Assembly (NCBI GenBank): GCA_032433595.1
Contig: JASWJB010000201.1
Location: 1-64,000 of the forward strand
Direction: 5' to 3'
Source: Conoideocrella luteorostrata
Lineage: Eukaryota > Ascomycota > Sordariomycetes > Hypocreales > Clavicipitaceae
DNA: 64,000 nucleotides
The translations under genes were made by a program, and so were the position numbers. The notes under the pieces were generated by a model. It did not search any database. It had not been told where the DNA came from and was given only the letters and a program-made list of their open reading frames with translations. Of this stretch, positions 55,489 through 64,000 are shown in pieces. How positions within the stretch are numbered: position 1 is the first letter of the stretch; the number at the start of each line of letters is the position of its first letter.

Positions 55489-58400
55489 GTTATAAGCCCG
55501 GTTTACGTAAGCATTCTTGCTATTCCACTGTCACAATTGCACTATTATTACAATACCGTACGAAGCTATTATAGATACCTTTAAGGGTCTTTCTTCCTAT
55601 GCTTATCTTTAAGGGACTAGTAACTGGGAACAGTGGATATTAATTATCTAAAAGATCGCTGTTATAGAGAGCGTCTAGAAGTATCTAGACCCTAAAGCAA
55701 ACGATCTTCTGGAATTTATTTAGCCCGTTGAGCTAAGTCCTTAAGATATTAACCCTGATGCCACAGGCATCGTGGACCTAGATACTAACTAATTTAAGAG
55801 GCTTAAATACATAAATTCACTATACTAATCACGTCTGCAGGAATACCTTTATTATCAGAAAGCTATCGCAAGCCTTTAGAAGCATGTTATAAGTATAATT
55901 AGTAACTTCTATAATATTATTGCACTCGAGGTTAGCCTCGCCTGTTAGTTAAAATTACTAAAAAATCGATTTAAGCCTATATCCTATAACTAGCAACGAG
56001 AGGTCCTTACGAGATATAAGCAGGTCCTAAAGGCACTAAATTATACGAAGATTTAGACCTAGCTTATAAGCTAGCACAAGGTCTATTAGGAAGCCTTAAA
56101 TATTAAGCTCCCTAATGTTTAAGGAATTAGGCTAACACTAGATTTCCTTATATCCGTGGCCACTGTATTGCCGTTATTTTTAGACTATTAAAATAACCAG
56201 ATTCGCGATAAGTTAATTGGCAATAAGCCCGGATAGTAGGATAAGATTCCTAACGGTTAGAAGATAAGTAAGCTTTACAAGCAGCACTTCTAAAGTCAAA
56301 AGACCTAAGAAGCCACTAGAGGAGCATTTTTAGTGACCTTCCAAGGCAAGGATACTAGTCAATAAGGTTAACATCCTAGTTAGGCATTAAATTCGTTAAA
56401 TTCGTTATCCACCGATATAAGCTATAGGCAGCCACCAAAGTGCCTATGCGGCTAACCACACTAGTACCAGGATTGCTAGTATCTAGTTAAGCAGAAGAGA
56501 CTAGCTAATTAGCAGCCAAACTAGGCTATCTAAGCTAGTATCAAAGAGAAGCTAAAGGACCCGAATACAAAGGATCACTATGAAAAAATCATAAAAAAAT
56601 TTAATAAGCTAGAACAGAAGCTAGAAAACGAAGATAAGAAGGATATAAAAGGCGTTGCATTTGCTAGATTCCACACACATTAGAATCCTAGTTAGTTGAC
56701 TAGTCAGGAAGACGGTTAGCAGGCTAGTCAGGAAGGAAGTTATTAAATATATCCGTTACGGGATTCCTTCCTTCTTGACTTATGTGCTAATTTACACATC
56801 TGTAATAATATTTAATGCCTTAAGGAATACGAGCTAAATCAAGCAATTGAGATAATCTACGCCGGAAATTAATAAATCAAAATCCATAGATATAGTTAAA
56901 TATATCTACGAATTCAAGGAGGGGTTTTCCTGCTGTAAAGAGTAGCTTATATCCCTTCTTTCCACATAAATATGGCGTCCTTAGATATATTTATTAAGAA
57001 GGGATTTAATTAGAATCTGAACACTGGTAATGTGACTAGAGGCAAGGAAGTTATCTTCTATATAACCCGAATCTATAGTTAACTAGTAATTGAATTTAAT
57101 CCTATTAGTTAGACTAGTCAACCTATTAAGCAGTAACCCGACTAAATTGACGATATTTAACCCGACTAAATTAAAGGCATCTAAGCCGGATGCTTCTAAT
57201 CTTCAAGAAAACAGAAGTCAGATCAGATATCGGAGTCAGAAATCTAGCACTAATGACTAGGTTATCTTAGCACAAATGCCCTCGAACATCTAGTGGAAGA
57301 GACCACTGGAAGCTGGATCAAGGGACCTTTGTAAATTAACTGCGAAGATTGTTCCGTGGCTAAGGCTAAAAGACAGATATCTAGAAGACTACCTCTAGGA
57401 CCTAGTCTAAGACTATATTATAGGATATTAATTAACCTATTTTAATTAAATACCTCGTATAACAACAAAAAGGCTGCCCTTCTAATTATTAACCAATTCA
57501 TAGGCATAGTCTACATTTATTTATGTGTGAATTCTACGCAAGATACCCTTATAGTCTCTACAGAATCTTCAAGCCTACGTATAACGTTAGTACTAGCTAG
57601 ATATCTGTAAGATTCATCGCGATAATAACTAAGGTCTTTAGTTATTATTTATATTGTGGCTTAGTCAACAAGGCATTGAAGACAAGCTATCCGCACCTTA
57701 TACGCCTGCCTAGAATAGAGCCGCCGAACGTACGGGAGGAATCATAGGGACTAAAGCCCGTACGATGCAAATAGCAGCTAATTTACCGGAAGACCTATAG
57801 CCAGAGACTTAGTCTGCAGCTGTATACCTTCACAATAGGTCTCCTCAACAAGGAAGAAGCTAGAAAACGCCTCTCAGGAATCTACAGACTTAGCTCATGG
57901 AAAACAACCAAGATACGGGATATCTAGATTTAAGACCAGATATTAGGCATCTACGAGCCTATGGATGCCAGGCCTATCTAATAACCCTAGAGGCATTGCA
58001 AGGCACACAAAAACGATCTCTTAAGACAAGCCCGCACGCTGAAATAGGATATCTAGTCGGATACAACTCTACGAATATCTTCCGCGTATAGATTCCTTCA
58101 AAATCCGAGGTTAGACGAGTTAGGGATGTGACCTTTAACGAAAATACCTACTATCTAGGTCATCAATTAGATCATTAAATTGATCAGACGCCGCAGGTGT
58201 AAATGCCACTAAATATCAAGGAATCAGAAGACGAAGACAACGAATTCAACGATATCAGGTCTACTATCTATGTTAACACACACAATACTAGTTAGTTATC
58301 TAGTCAGATAACAGGCCTAGATTCAATTTATCTAGGAAGTCCGGAATCCGATGATAGGCCTAAATATCACAAATTATTAACGCCCGGAACCACTGTACAA

Positions 58401-60174
58401 GGCAGCTTAGAGCTAGAGGAGAATACCAGAGATAGGCCTCTTCGGCGCTCCGAAAGGTACCGCTAACCCACGCAAAAAGCCTTACAAAAGCAAGTATTCC
58501 TTGGTGCATTCGCACTAGGCCGCACAGAACAACCCCACCAACGCACACTACCCCTTCCACCTAGGAATTAGAAGGAATTAGCAGACCACCTATACAGGCA
58601 TTAATTCAAGGAAGCTGCCCACAAGGAATTCAATGACCTTTATCAACGAGGGACCTTTTAATTTATCCGATGTGACGATACTAGTCAGAGGGCTCTGCCA
58701 CTAACCTGGGTATTTAAATACAAATTTAATAAGCACGGATATCTAACGAAATTCAAGGCCTAGTTATGTGTTAGAGGGGATCTTTAAGAACTATTAGAAA
58801 AAGATATATATGCAGTAACCTTAGCTAGGAAGACCTTCCGTACAATAATAGCAATAGTGGCTAAATTTAACCTAGAGACTAGGCAGCTAGATGCAGTTAA
58901 TGCCTTTATAAACAGCCTATTAGACGAAGAGGTCTACGTATTATACCTGGATGGAATGCGATGATCCAGCTAGATATTAAAGCTTTTATGAGCATTGTAC
59001 GGATTACGAAGGTCTCCTATGCTATAGCAACAAGACCTAAGTTAGACCTTCGAAAAACTAGGACTACGGACCTGCCCGGAAGACCCCTATGTCTTTAATA
59101 ACGATAAAATCACAGTATTTGTCTACGTAGACGATATCGTTATTGCATATAAGTTATTAGATTCTAACCTTGCTGATTAATTAATACGGAACCTAAAGGA
59201 CACATACAATATGTAAGACCTTGGAATATTACAATAGTTCTTAGGAATCTAAATCATAAGAGACTGGAAGACCCGAAGAATGTGGCTATGTTAGGATTCC
59301 TATATTAAAAAGATAACCATAATGTTTAATATCCCTAGAAGTTAGACCTTTAAAGGAAATCTAATGCCTAAAAACCAGCTACAGCTAAATCTAAGTTAAG
59401 CCACAGATAATTAAATTTATTGATACTAGTAGACTATAGGGTTAATTAATTATATTGCGGTTATTAGCAGACCTAATATCGCATTTATAATAAGCAAGCT
59501 AGTAAGCTTCCTATATAACCCGTTAGAAACACATTAGAAGATAGCTAATTAAGTTATTAAATATCTATACGTAACGCGATATTTAGCAATTAAATTCAAC
59601 GGAAGTTAGGAATCTAGCAAGCTAAACCTTTAAATCACATTAAATGCCGCGTTCGCCAATGATCAGATAACCCGTCACTTATCATAAGGCTTGGTAATCC
59701 GATTATTCAATAGCCTGATTAGCTAGAACGCAACAAAGCAAGCAACCGTTACGACATTGTCAACAGAAGCAGAATTGCTTGCATTTACACACACCGCAAA
59801 AGAGGTCATTGCCGTAACCTAACTATTTAAGCAATTAGACCTTTAATTAGACTAGAATCCAGTTATCTAATGTAATAACCTTTAGACAATACGGATTATT
59901 AATAGCCTCCTTCCTAGGATAAAGACAGCACTAAGGCACGTTGATATTTATAGTAGCTAGATTTGTTAGGCCTATTAGGAAGGGACCTTTAATATTAAAT
60001 ACGTACGTTTAACCAATAACCTAGCTAATAGATTAACTAAAGCCCTCCTGGGTTAGAGATTCAAATTATTCGTTAAATAATTAGGCCTTATAGATATCAC
60101 GAACCTCATTAAAGAGCAGGATTAATTAGAAGATTTAGCTTAGGATATCACAGAATATCTAAGCTAGAGGGGTG
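55489..60174 (+). pseudogene. copia gag-pol region with many stop codons
   Basis: Translatable islands remain. They are a gag-like stretch near 55640-55800; a protease-like LLDLCANLHICNN near 56780; integrase SAPYTPA-NRAAERTGGIIG and PETQSAAVYLHNRSP near 57680-57840; and the post-integrase DIRHLRAYGCQAYLITLEAL at 57897-58091. Reverse transcriptase VFVYVDDIVIAY, with the YVDD catalytic pair, lies near 59115-59150. RNase H and the tail show STEAELLAFTHTAKEVIAV and HVDIYS near 59770-59960. Dozens of TAG/TAA codons stand mostly where Gln or Trp codons are expected, the mark of C-to-T mutation at CpA (RIP). No complete protein can be made. Confidence 0.93.
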
Positions 60175-60528
60175 TGTCATAGGAAGCATTCCACAACAAT
60201 GCACTCAATATCACCAAAAACACACAATGCAACCGGAATTATTCAACATCGTTAGAAGCGTTTAAATTCAACAGAATCGTACAACCGGAAGCATTTAATA
60301 TCGTCGAAATTAAACAATGCCAAGGAATGCGCCCCGCGCGAGGAATTCAACATCACCGGAAACAGACGATATCAACGATATCGTCAGAATCAATGGAATG
60401 GAATAAATGCACGAGAAGAGGGATATCGTAGAGATAAATAGCAGCCGAATTCCCGTCAATTAGATAGAAATCAAGGACATTTTTCCACTGCCTTAGAGAT
60501 CGACTTCCAAAGCTGCTCACTTGTGACA
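60175..60528 (+). repeat. 3' LTR of the copia element
   Basis: TGTCATAGGAAGCATTCC to GCTGCTCACTTGTGACA. Compared with the 5' LTR it has CAATG for CGATG, CCAAAAA for CCGAAAA and GTTAG for GTCGG, all transitions. Confidence 0.93.
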
Positions 60529-60555
60529 TCGTCGCTACCACGCAGTGAAGAGTCG

Positions 60556-60766
60556 CTAGATGCATGATATTTTCCGCGCGATGGGCAGGCTCGTTTATGA
60601 GCGGCCGCTCCGCCAGAGTCAGATATCAGGATATCACCACGCCCACGACGACTCTGCAGTGCGGTCTTCAACAAGGTTCGCCCGTATCCCCGATCTTATT
60701 TCCGCTGTACACGGAGCCGATTTACCGCTTGGGAGAGACCGAAGGACGGTTCGGCTACGCGGGCGA
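60556..60766 (+). pseudogene. LINE-type reverse transcriptase fragment
   Basis: The frame reads TLQCGLQQGSPVSPILFPLY followed by TEPIYRLGETEGRFGYA, which is the GLPQGSPxSPxLF and YTEPIY region of fungal non-LTR (Tad-like) reverse transcriptases. It stops just before the catalytic YADD would be completed, where a GC-rich Arg/Pro/Gly-rich stretch replaces it. The 5' side is only 28 bp from the copia insertion. No other LINE sequence is seen on the far side of copia, so this is a short relic. Confidence 0.7.
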
Positions 60767-61205
60767 GCCGCCAGGCGCAGCTCGCCGCAGGCGGCCCCCG
60801 GCAGGGCCCCCGGAGGGACGTGATGCAGTGCGAGCGCCGGCGCTGGTGGTCGAGTCGCGGTGGTTGGCGTGTACGCCTGCGAGACTGACCTGGTTTTTTG
60901 GGTGTACGGCATGGCTGTGTATATCTGGCGCCCTTTTTCTCTTGTATCAACAACTCTTCTTGACAGCAAGACGTGGGAAAACCGACCAGAGCTCTCGTGC
61001 AAGTTGCATGTATACATCACACGAACCATCGGCCAAGTCTGTCTGTTCTTACGGCATGTCCAGCAGGCACAAGTCTACGCAGGCAGCTCACATGTATCCG
61101 GCCACGACACCAAACGAACGGCACTCAATAAACAACACCAAACAAGCGACAACACACAAACTCTCCCACAGCCCGCCGCAGACACCGCGGTGGCATCAGC
61201 TGCTG
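60767..61205. other. GC-rich stretch with head-like fragment; no gene
   Basis: GCGAGCGCCGGCGCTGGTGG... resembles the tail of the head module (GTGCCGGTTGGGGCGCTGGTGG). Long plus-strand frames here have no domain. Confidence 0.35.
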
Positions 61206-61533
61206 GCTTGCCGGGGAATCTCAACTACCCTGTATCTGTTGCGTGGAACACAAGCCCAAATTGCAGCTACTGGAGAACAATTCAGTGGGCCTACACTTTT
61301 GCTCCGTAGTCAAGTGGTTAATTGTTCCCACAGTATCTCGTCGTTGTCACGAAACTCTCACATTGAATGCACAAGGAACTCGGACGGCGCTGCCACTGTC
61401 TCTCATCGTCTCGCATATCTTATTTGTCTCGCACACAAGAATCATCACCCCCGCAAAGCATCCAGCGACCCCACGTGCCCAGCCCAAAGCAGCAAGGTCG
61501 CGAACCATGTTAGTCATCAAGGCTGAGCACGCC
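61206..61533 (+). repeat. left arm of an inverted repeat, with a 100 bp insertion
   Basis: GGCTTGCCGGGGAATCTCAACTACC and, after the inserted 61241-61343 segment, TTGTCACGAAACTCTCACATTG ... AAAGCAGCAAGGTCGCGAAC match the reverse complement of about 61804-62020. Confidence 0.75.
61241..61330 (+). repeat. 90 bp dispersed element shared with 9750-9838
   Basis: TGCGTGGAACACAAGCCC, TTGCAGCTACTGGAGAACA, CAGTGGGCCT and GTAGTCAAGTGGTTAATTG are shared with the copy at the edge of the truncated head. TAGTCAAGTGG resembles a tRNA box A, so a SINE-like origin is possible but unproven. Confidence 0.55.
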
Positions 61534-61803
61534 TATTTTCCACGGCACGTAGTTCAACCGCACCCTCTCGGCTCTGTCGATGCGCCCCCCCACACTCCCT
61601 CTTCCTATTGTGCCCATGACAATAGCGCCTCCTGCAGCCCATTGCGCAGCGTCATCACTCTATCGTCACGGTGACTCTGGCTCGGTCGATTGCCGCAGCT
61701 GCGATGCAACGCTCGATTGGCCGGCCGGAGACGGTCACGGGGACGCGTGGAATGTGGCGTGCCACTGCCACTCTCAGCGTGGCGTCCGGCTTGGCTGCTT
61801 CGG

Positions 61804-62020
61804 GCGTGGCGCGCTCATTAGGCTTACCAACAAGGTTCGCGACCTTGCTGCTTTTGCTGGATGCTTTACGAGGAGGGGTAATGGACTACTGTGTGCGGGG
61901 ACCAGATGAGATGTGCGAGACGATGAGAGACGGTGCAGTGCCATACCGGTTTCCTTGTGCATTGTGAGAGTTGTGACAATAGATAGATACAGTGTAGTTG
62001 AGATTCCCAGCAGCAATGTG
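61804..62020 (-). repeat. right arm of the inverted repeat
   Basis: Reverse complement of the left arm: GTTCGCGACCTTGCTGCTTT ... GAGACGATGAGAGACGGTGC ... GTTGAGATTCCCAGCAG. It lacks the 100 bp insertion present in the left arm, so that insertion happened after the duplication. Confidence 0.75.
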
Positions 62021-62106
62021 AGCAAGACAGCAGAGTAGTCTCGTCACCAATGAGCAAAGGTTCCCAGCCGGCAATGTAAGCAAGACGGAAAACCTTCTTG
62101 TTACTA

Positions 62107-62290
62107 GTAACAGACAGACAGACAGACCAACCACCAGATAGACAGACAGACCACCAGATAGGCAGACAGATAGACAGACAAACCACCCAATAGACAGATA
62201 GATAGACAAACAAACCACCCAATAGACAAACAGGCAGACAGACAGACAGACAGCCAGACAAACCACCAGATAGACAGCCAGACAGACCCT
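62107..62290 (+). repeat. GACA/GATA tetranucleotide microsatellite
   Basis: CAGACAGACAGACAGACC, AGATAGACAGACAGACC and AAACCACC units alternate with a loose 25-30 bp higher period. Confidence 0.9.
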
Positions 62291-62413
62291 TACCCCCTCC
62301 TGCTCCTCCTCGGTCAACAGCTACAGTCTGCCGCTGTCAGCTCGTCAGTCGCTCTCCACGCCATGGTTGCAGAGTAGACACGCATAACTCACCGTCTGGC
62401 CCGCGCTGAGCCT

Positions 62414-62614
62414 CTATCTGAGCCACTCATCCGGGTTGACAAGGACAGTCCTTGCGGTGCACATTTCACACCAAGCGTTCCGTTCTATGTCGTCCACCAC
62501 GATGTACTGGCCGCAGGTACAGTACTGGCCGCACTCGCAGTGTATCTTGGGGGTTACCACCGAGGACATGCATCCACAGCGCTTAAAGGTCTCTCTGACG
62601 ACTTCGTAGCACAT
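62414..62614 (-). CDS. small Cys-rich hypothetical protein (66 aa)
   Basis: A short frame begins MCYEVVRETFKRCGCMSS and has nine Cys in paired spacing (C-x-C; IHCECGQYCTCGQY; WCEMC), then DDIERNAWCE. Regular Cys spacing is unusual for chance frames and resembles small Cys-rich fungal proteins, possibly zinc-binding. There is no signal peptide. It could also be one exon of a longer gene, since an intron boundary was not sought further. Confidence 0.35.
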   Translation of the reverse strand: MCYEVVRETFKRCGCMSSVVTPKIHCECGQYCTCGQYIVVDDIERNAWCEMCTARTVLVNPDEWLR

Positions 62615-62629
62615 GTTCAGAGCGGGTTA

Positions 62630-63050
62630 ATGTCGTGAGTGTATGTGTTTGTTTTAATAGCAATAAGTACAGAGAGCCGGAGGGTAAAGTGAAGGCTGGG
62701 GGGCGCAAGATGGTCTTTTTTAAATCTCCGGCGCTCATCCAGTCTTGCACAACGGGGGGCCCGCCCAGCCAGCGTCGTCACCTCTACAACGTGGCGTCGG
62801 GTCTTGCGGGCGAGCGGGCCGGCTACTTACTGACTGCGCGATGGAATACAGCTTTCTGTTGCTGGTATGACTGCTATGGAATACAACCTGGGCTGCTGCA
62901 GGACAATGCCAACGAGAGTACAATGCAAAAAGACCAGAGTTGCCGTTGGCGGGTCTGCCTTGCGCACTGTGCTGACATGGCTACCCGTTGGAGGTTAGCT
63001 GAACTGTGTTGATTTGTGTTTGTCGATTGAAGTTTGAGTTTTGGAGGAGG
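62630..63050. other. no supported gene
   Basis: Plus-strand frame 62635-63012 (125 codons, VCFNSNKYREPEGKVKAGGR) has no recognised domain. A poly-G tract follows at 63040-63062. Confidence 0.3.
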
Positions 63051-63094
63051 GGGGGGGGGAGAGGGTAGTATTGGCCAAGACGCTACCTGTTTGT

Positions 63095-63250
63095 CAATTG
63101 AACTGTCATTTGAACCGACCTTTGACCTGGGATAGTAATGTTAATTGTTGAACTGCCTTTGACACAGGGTCGTATCAATTGTTCAACTGCCTTTGACCTA
63201 GCGTCGTATCAATTGATCCACCCTCGACTGGTCGTATCGTCAATCGCCCG
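63095..63250 (+). repeat. short tandem repeat, about 48 bp
   Basis: GTTGAACTGCCTTTGACAC and GGTCGTATCAATTGTTCAAC recur three times with decay. Confidence 0.7.
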
Positions 63251-63597
63251 CCCGTTCGTCCGTTGACGCGCCAGGGTCGTATCGGCGATCAAGTCCGGAC
63301 GGAATAGGCCTGCCGTGAGCCCGACCCTACCCTAGCAATGATTTGCCTTGTGGGCCGTCGGGCATTAAACCGAGGAGTTGCGTCCAGGGTGGTATCGCCT
63401 CTCTCCCCCGCACAGTGTAGCCCAGCACACGCAACGCACCCATGACAGAAGGATTGGCAAGGCTTGATTGAACCTGCGACCGATAGTGCAGGGCCGTACG
63501 CAACGAGGCTCAAAGCTAGAATGCTCCAGGCAGAAGAAACCTTGTGGCCTTTGTTTCAATATTGCAACACGCAACGGGACAAGGCTTGAACCTTGTG

Positions 63598-63850
63598 TGC
63601 GTCTTATCTATGCATGTCGCAGCCACTCACGCCCGCGATGTGTCGGCTAGTTCTGTCCATACTCACGCCGGCAATGTGTCGGACTTGTCCATTCACGGAG
63701 TACTAGTATGTCGCAGTCACTCACGCCCGCAATGTGTCGGACTTGTCAGCTAGTTCTGTCCATGCTCACGCCCGTGATGTGATGGACCTGTTGGCTCGTT
63801 CTGTCCATGCTCACGCTCGCGATTTATCGGACTTGTCAGCTAGCTAGTTC
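63598..63850 (+). repeat. minisatellite, about 45 bp
   Basis: AGTTCTGTCCATGCTCACGC, CGCAATGTGTCGGACTTGTC and ATGTCGCAGTCACTCACGCC words recur about five times. Unrelated to R1. Confidence 0.8.
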
Positions 63851-64000
63851 AGCCGGACGGAGTACTCCGGACCCTCCTGAATGTCGTCCAGCCAGACAAG
63901 CCGTATCGCCGCCTGTCATTTGTCGCAGCCAGACGCGCTAGTTCCCCGGTCTCGGGGGGTCTGACGAATCACCACCAGGCTCGTTTAGCAATCAGCACAA

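Larger units (their letters stand above)
55135..60528 (+). mobile_element. full-length Ty1/copia retrotransposon, 5394 bp, inactivated
   Basis: Two LTRs of equal length (354 bp; 55135-55488 and 60175-60528) with TG...CA ends enclose the body. The duplication TCGTC is perfect on both sides (55130-55134 and 60529-60533). AGCTAGAGGGG just before the 3' LTR is a polypurine tract. The order protease, integrase, reverse transcriptase, RNase H in the body is the copia order. Confidence 0.95.

Noticed and set aside
60564..61526. 320-codon frame as a single gene
   Set aside because: Only its first 70 codons resemble a LINE reverse transcriptase; the rest spans unrelated repeat segments and an inverted-repeat arm.

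Overview
The window is filamentous-fungal nuclear DNA, most likely from a Sordariomycete of the Hypocreales type. This is inferred from short 49-89 bp introns with GTRNGY-type donors, a canonical fungal GCN5, a DUF3295 protein, fungal-only hypothetical families, solo LTRs, and copia and Tc1 elements whose stop codons look like RIP damage. Genus and species cannot be fixed by eye.

About half of the window (roughly 1-9.85 kb, 14.56-23.5 kb, 31.7-43.2 kb) is a higher-order repeat built from four modules in a fixed order. R1 is a 64-77 bp minisatellite marked by TTCAACGAGCTCGTCAGATT. The 'head' is a GC-rich block marked by CGAGCGAAAAACCACCC and CCCGCCGGCATTTTGTGCGC. R2 is a GT-rich array with a period of roughly 200-240 bp marked by GTGCATCTTTTGCACCAGG. 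R3 is GCAGCAGCGGCATCATC triplet-like DNA with CTTGCGTGGGCAGCAACATC and CCGACCGCTACTATCGTGAC blocks. The order R1-head-R2-R3-R1 recurs seven times in direct orientation, with one extra truncated head and one inverted head that forms a long palindrome at about 32 kb. I recognise no known transposon family in it.

Genes sit in islands between the arrays: a DUF3295-family gene with its own internal repeats (10.3-11.9 kb); a gene 5' fragment cut off at a repeat head (14.06-14.5 kb); an eight-exon CorA-like membrane protein (25.0-27.4 kb); a two-exon protein with a D...ExK nuclease-like pattern (27.9-29.35 kb); an Asp-rich hypothetical protein (30.0-31.06 kb); a hypothetical protein (43.7-44.7 kb); a three-exon MCT-type MFS transporter (45.6-47.07 kb); GCN5 histone acetyltransferase (47.57-48.87 kb); a DUF7924-like protein (50.1-51.8 kb); and a secreted M43 metalloprotease (53.5-54.5 kb). 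They do not form an obvious pathway. The last part (54.7-64 kb) holds a full-length, target-site-flanked copia element, a LINE reverse-transcriptase fragment, an inverted repeat and several microsatellites and minisatellites.

Mobile elements date the repeat. Solo LTRs of four families and one Tc1 element with clear target-site duplications sit inside R1, R2 or R3, so the composite repeat was in place before they inserted. One LTR is nested in another (45.07-45.27 kb inside 44.9-45.34 kb).
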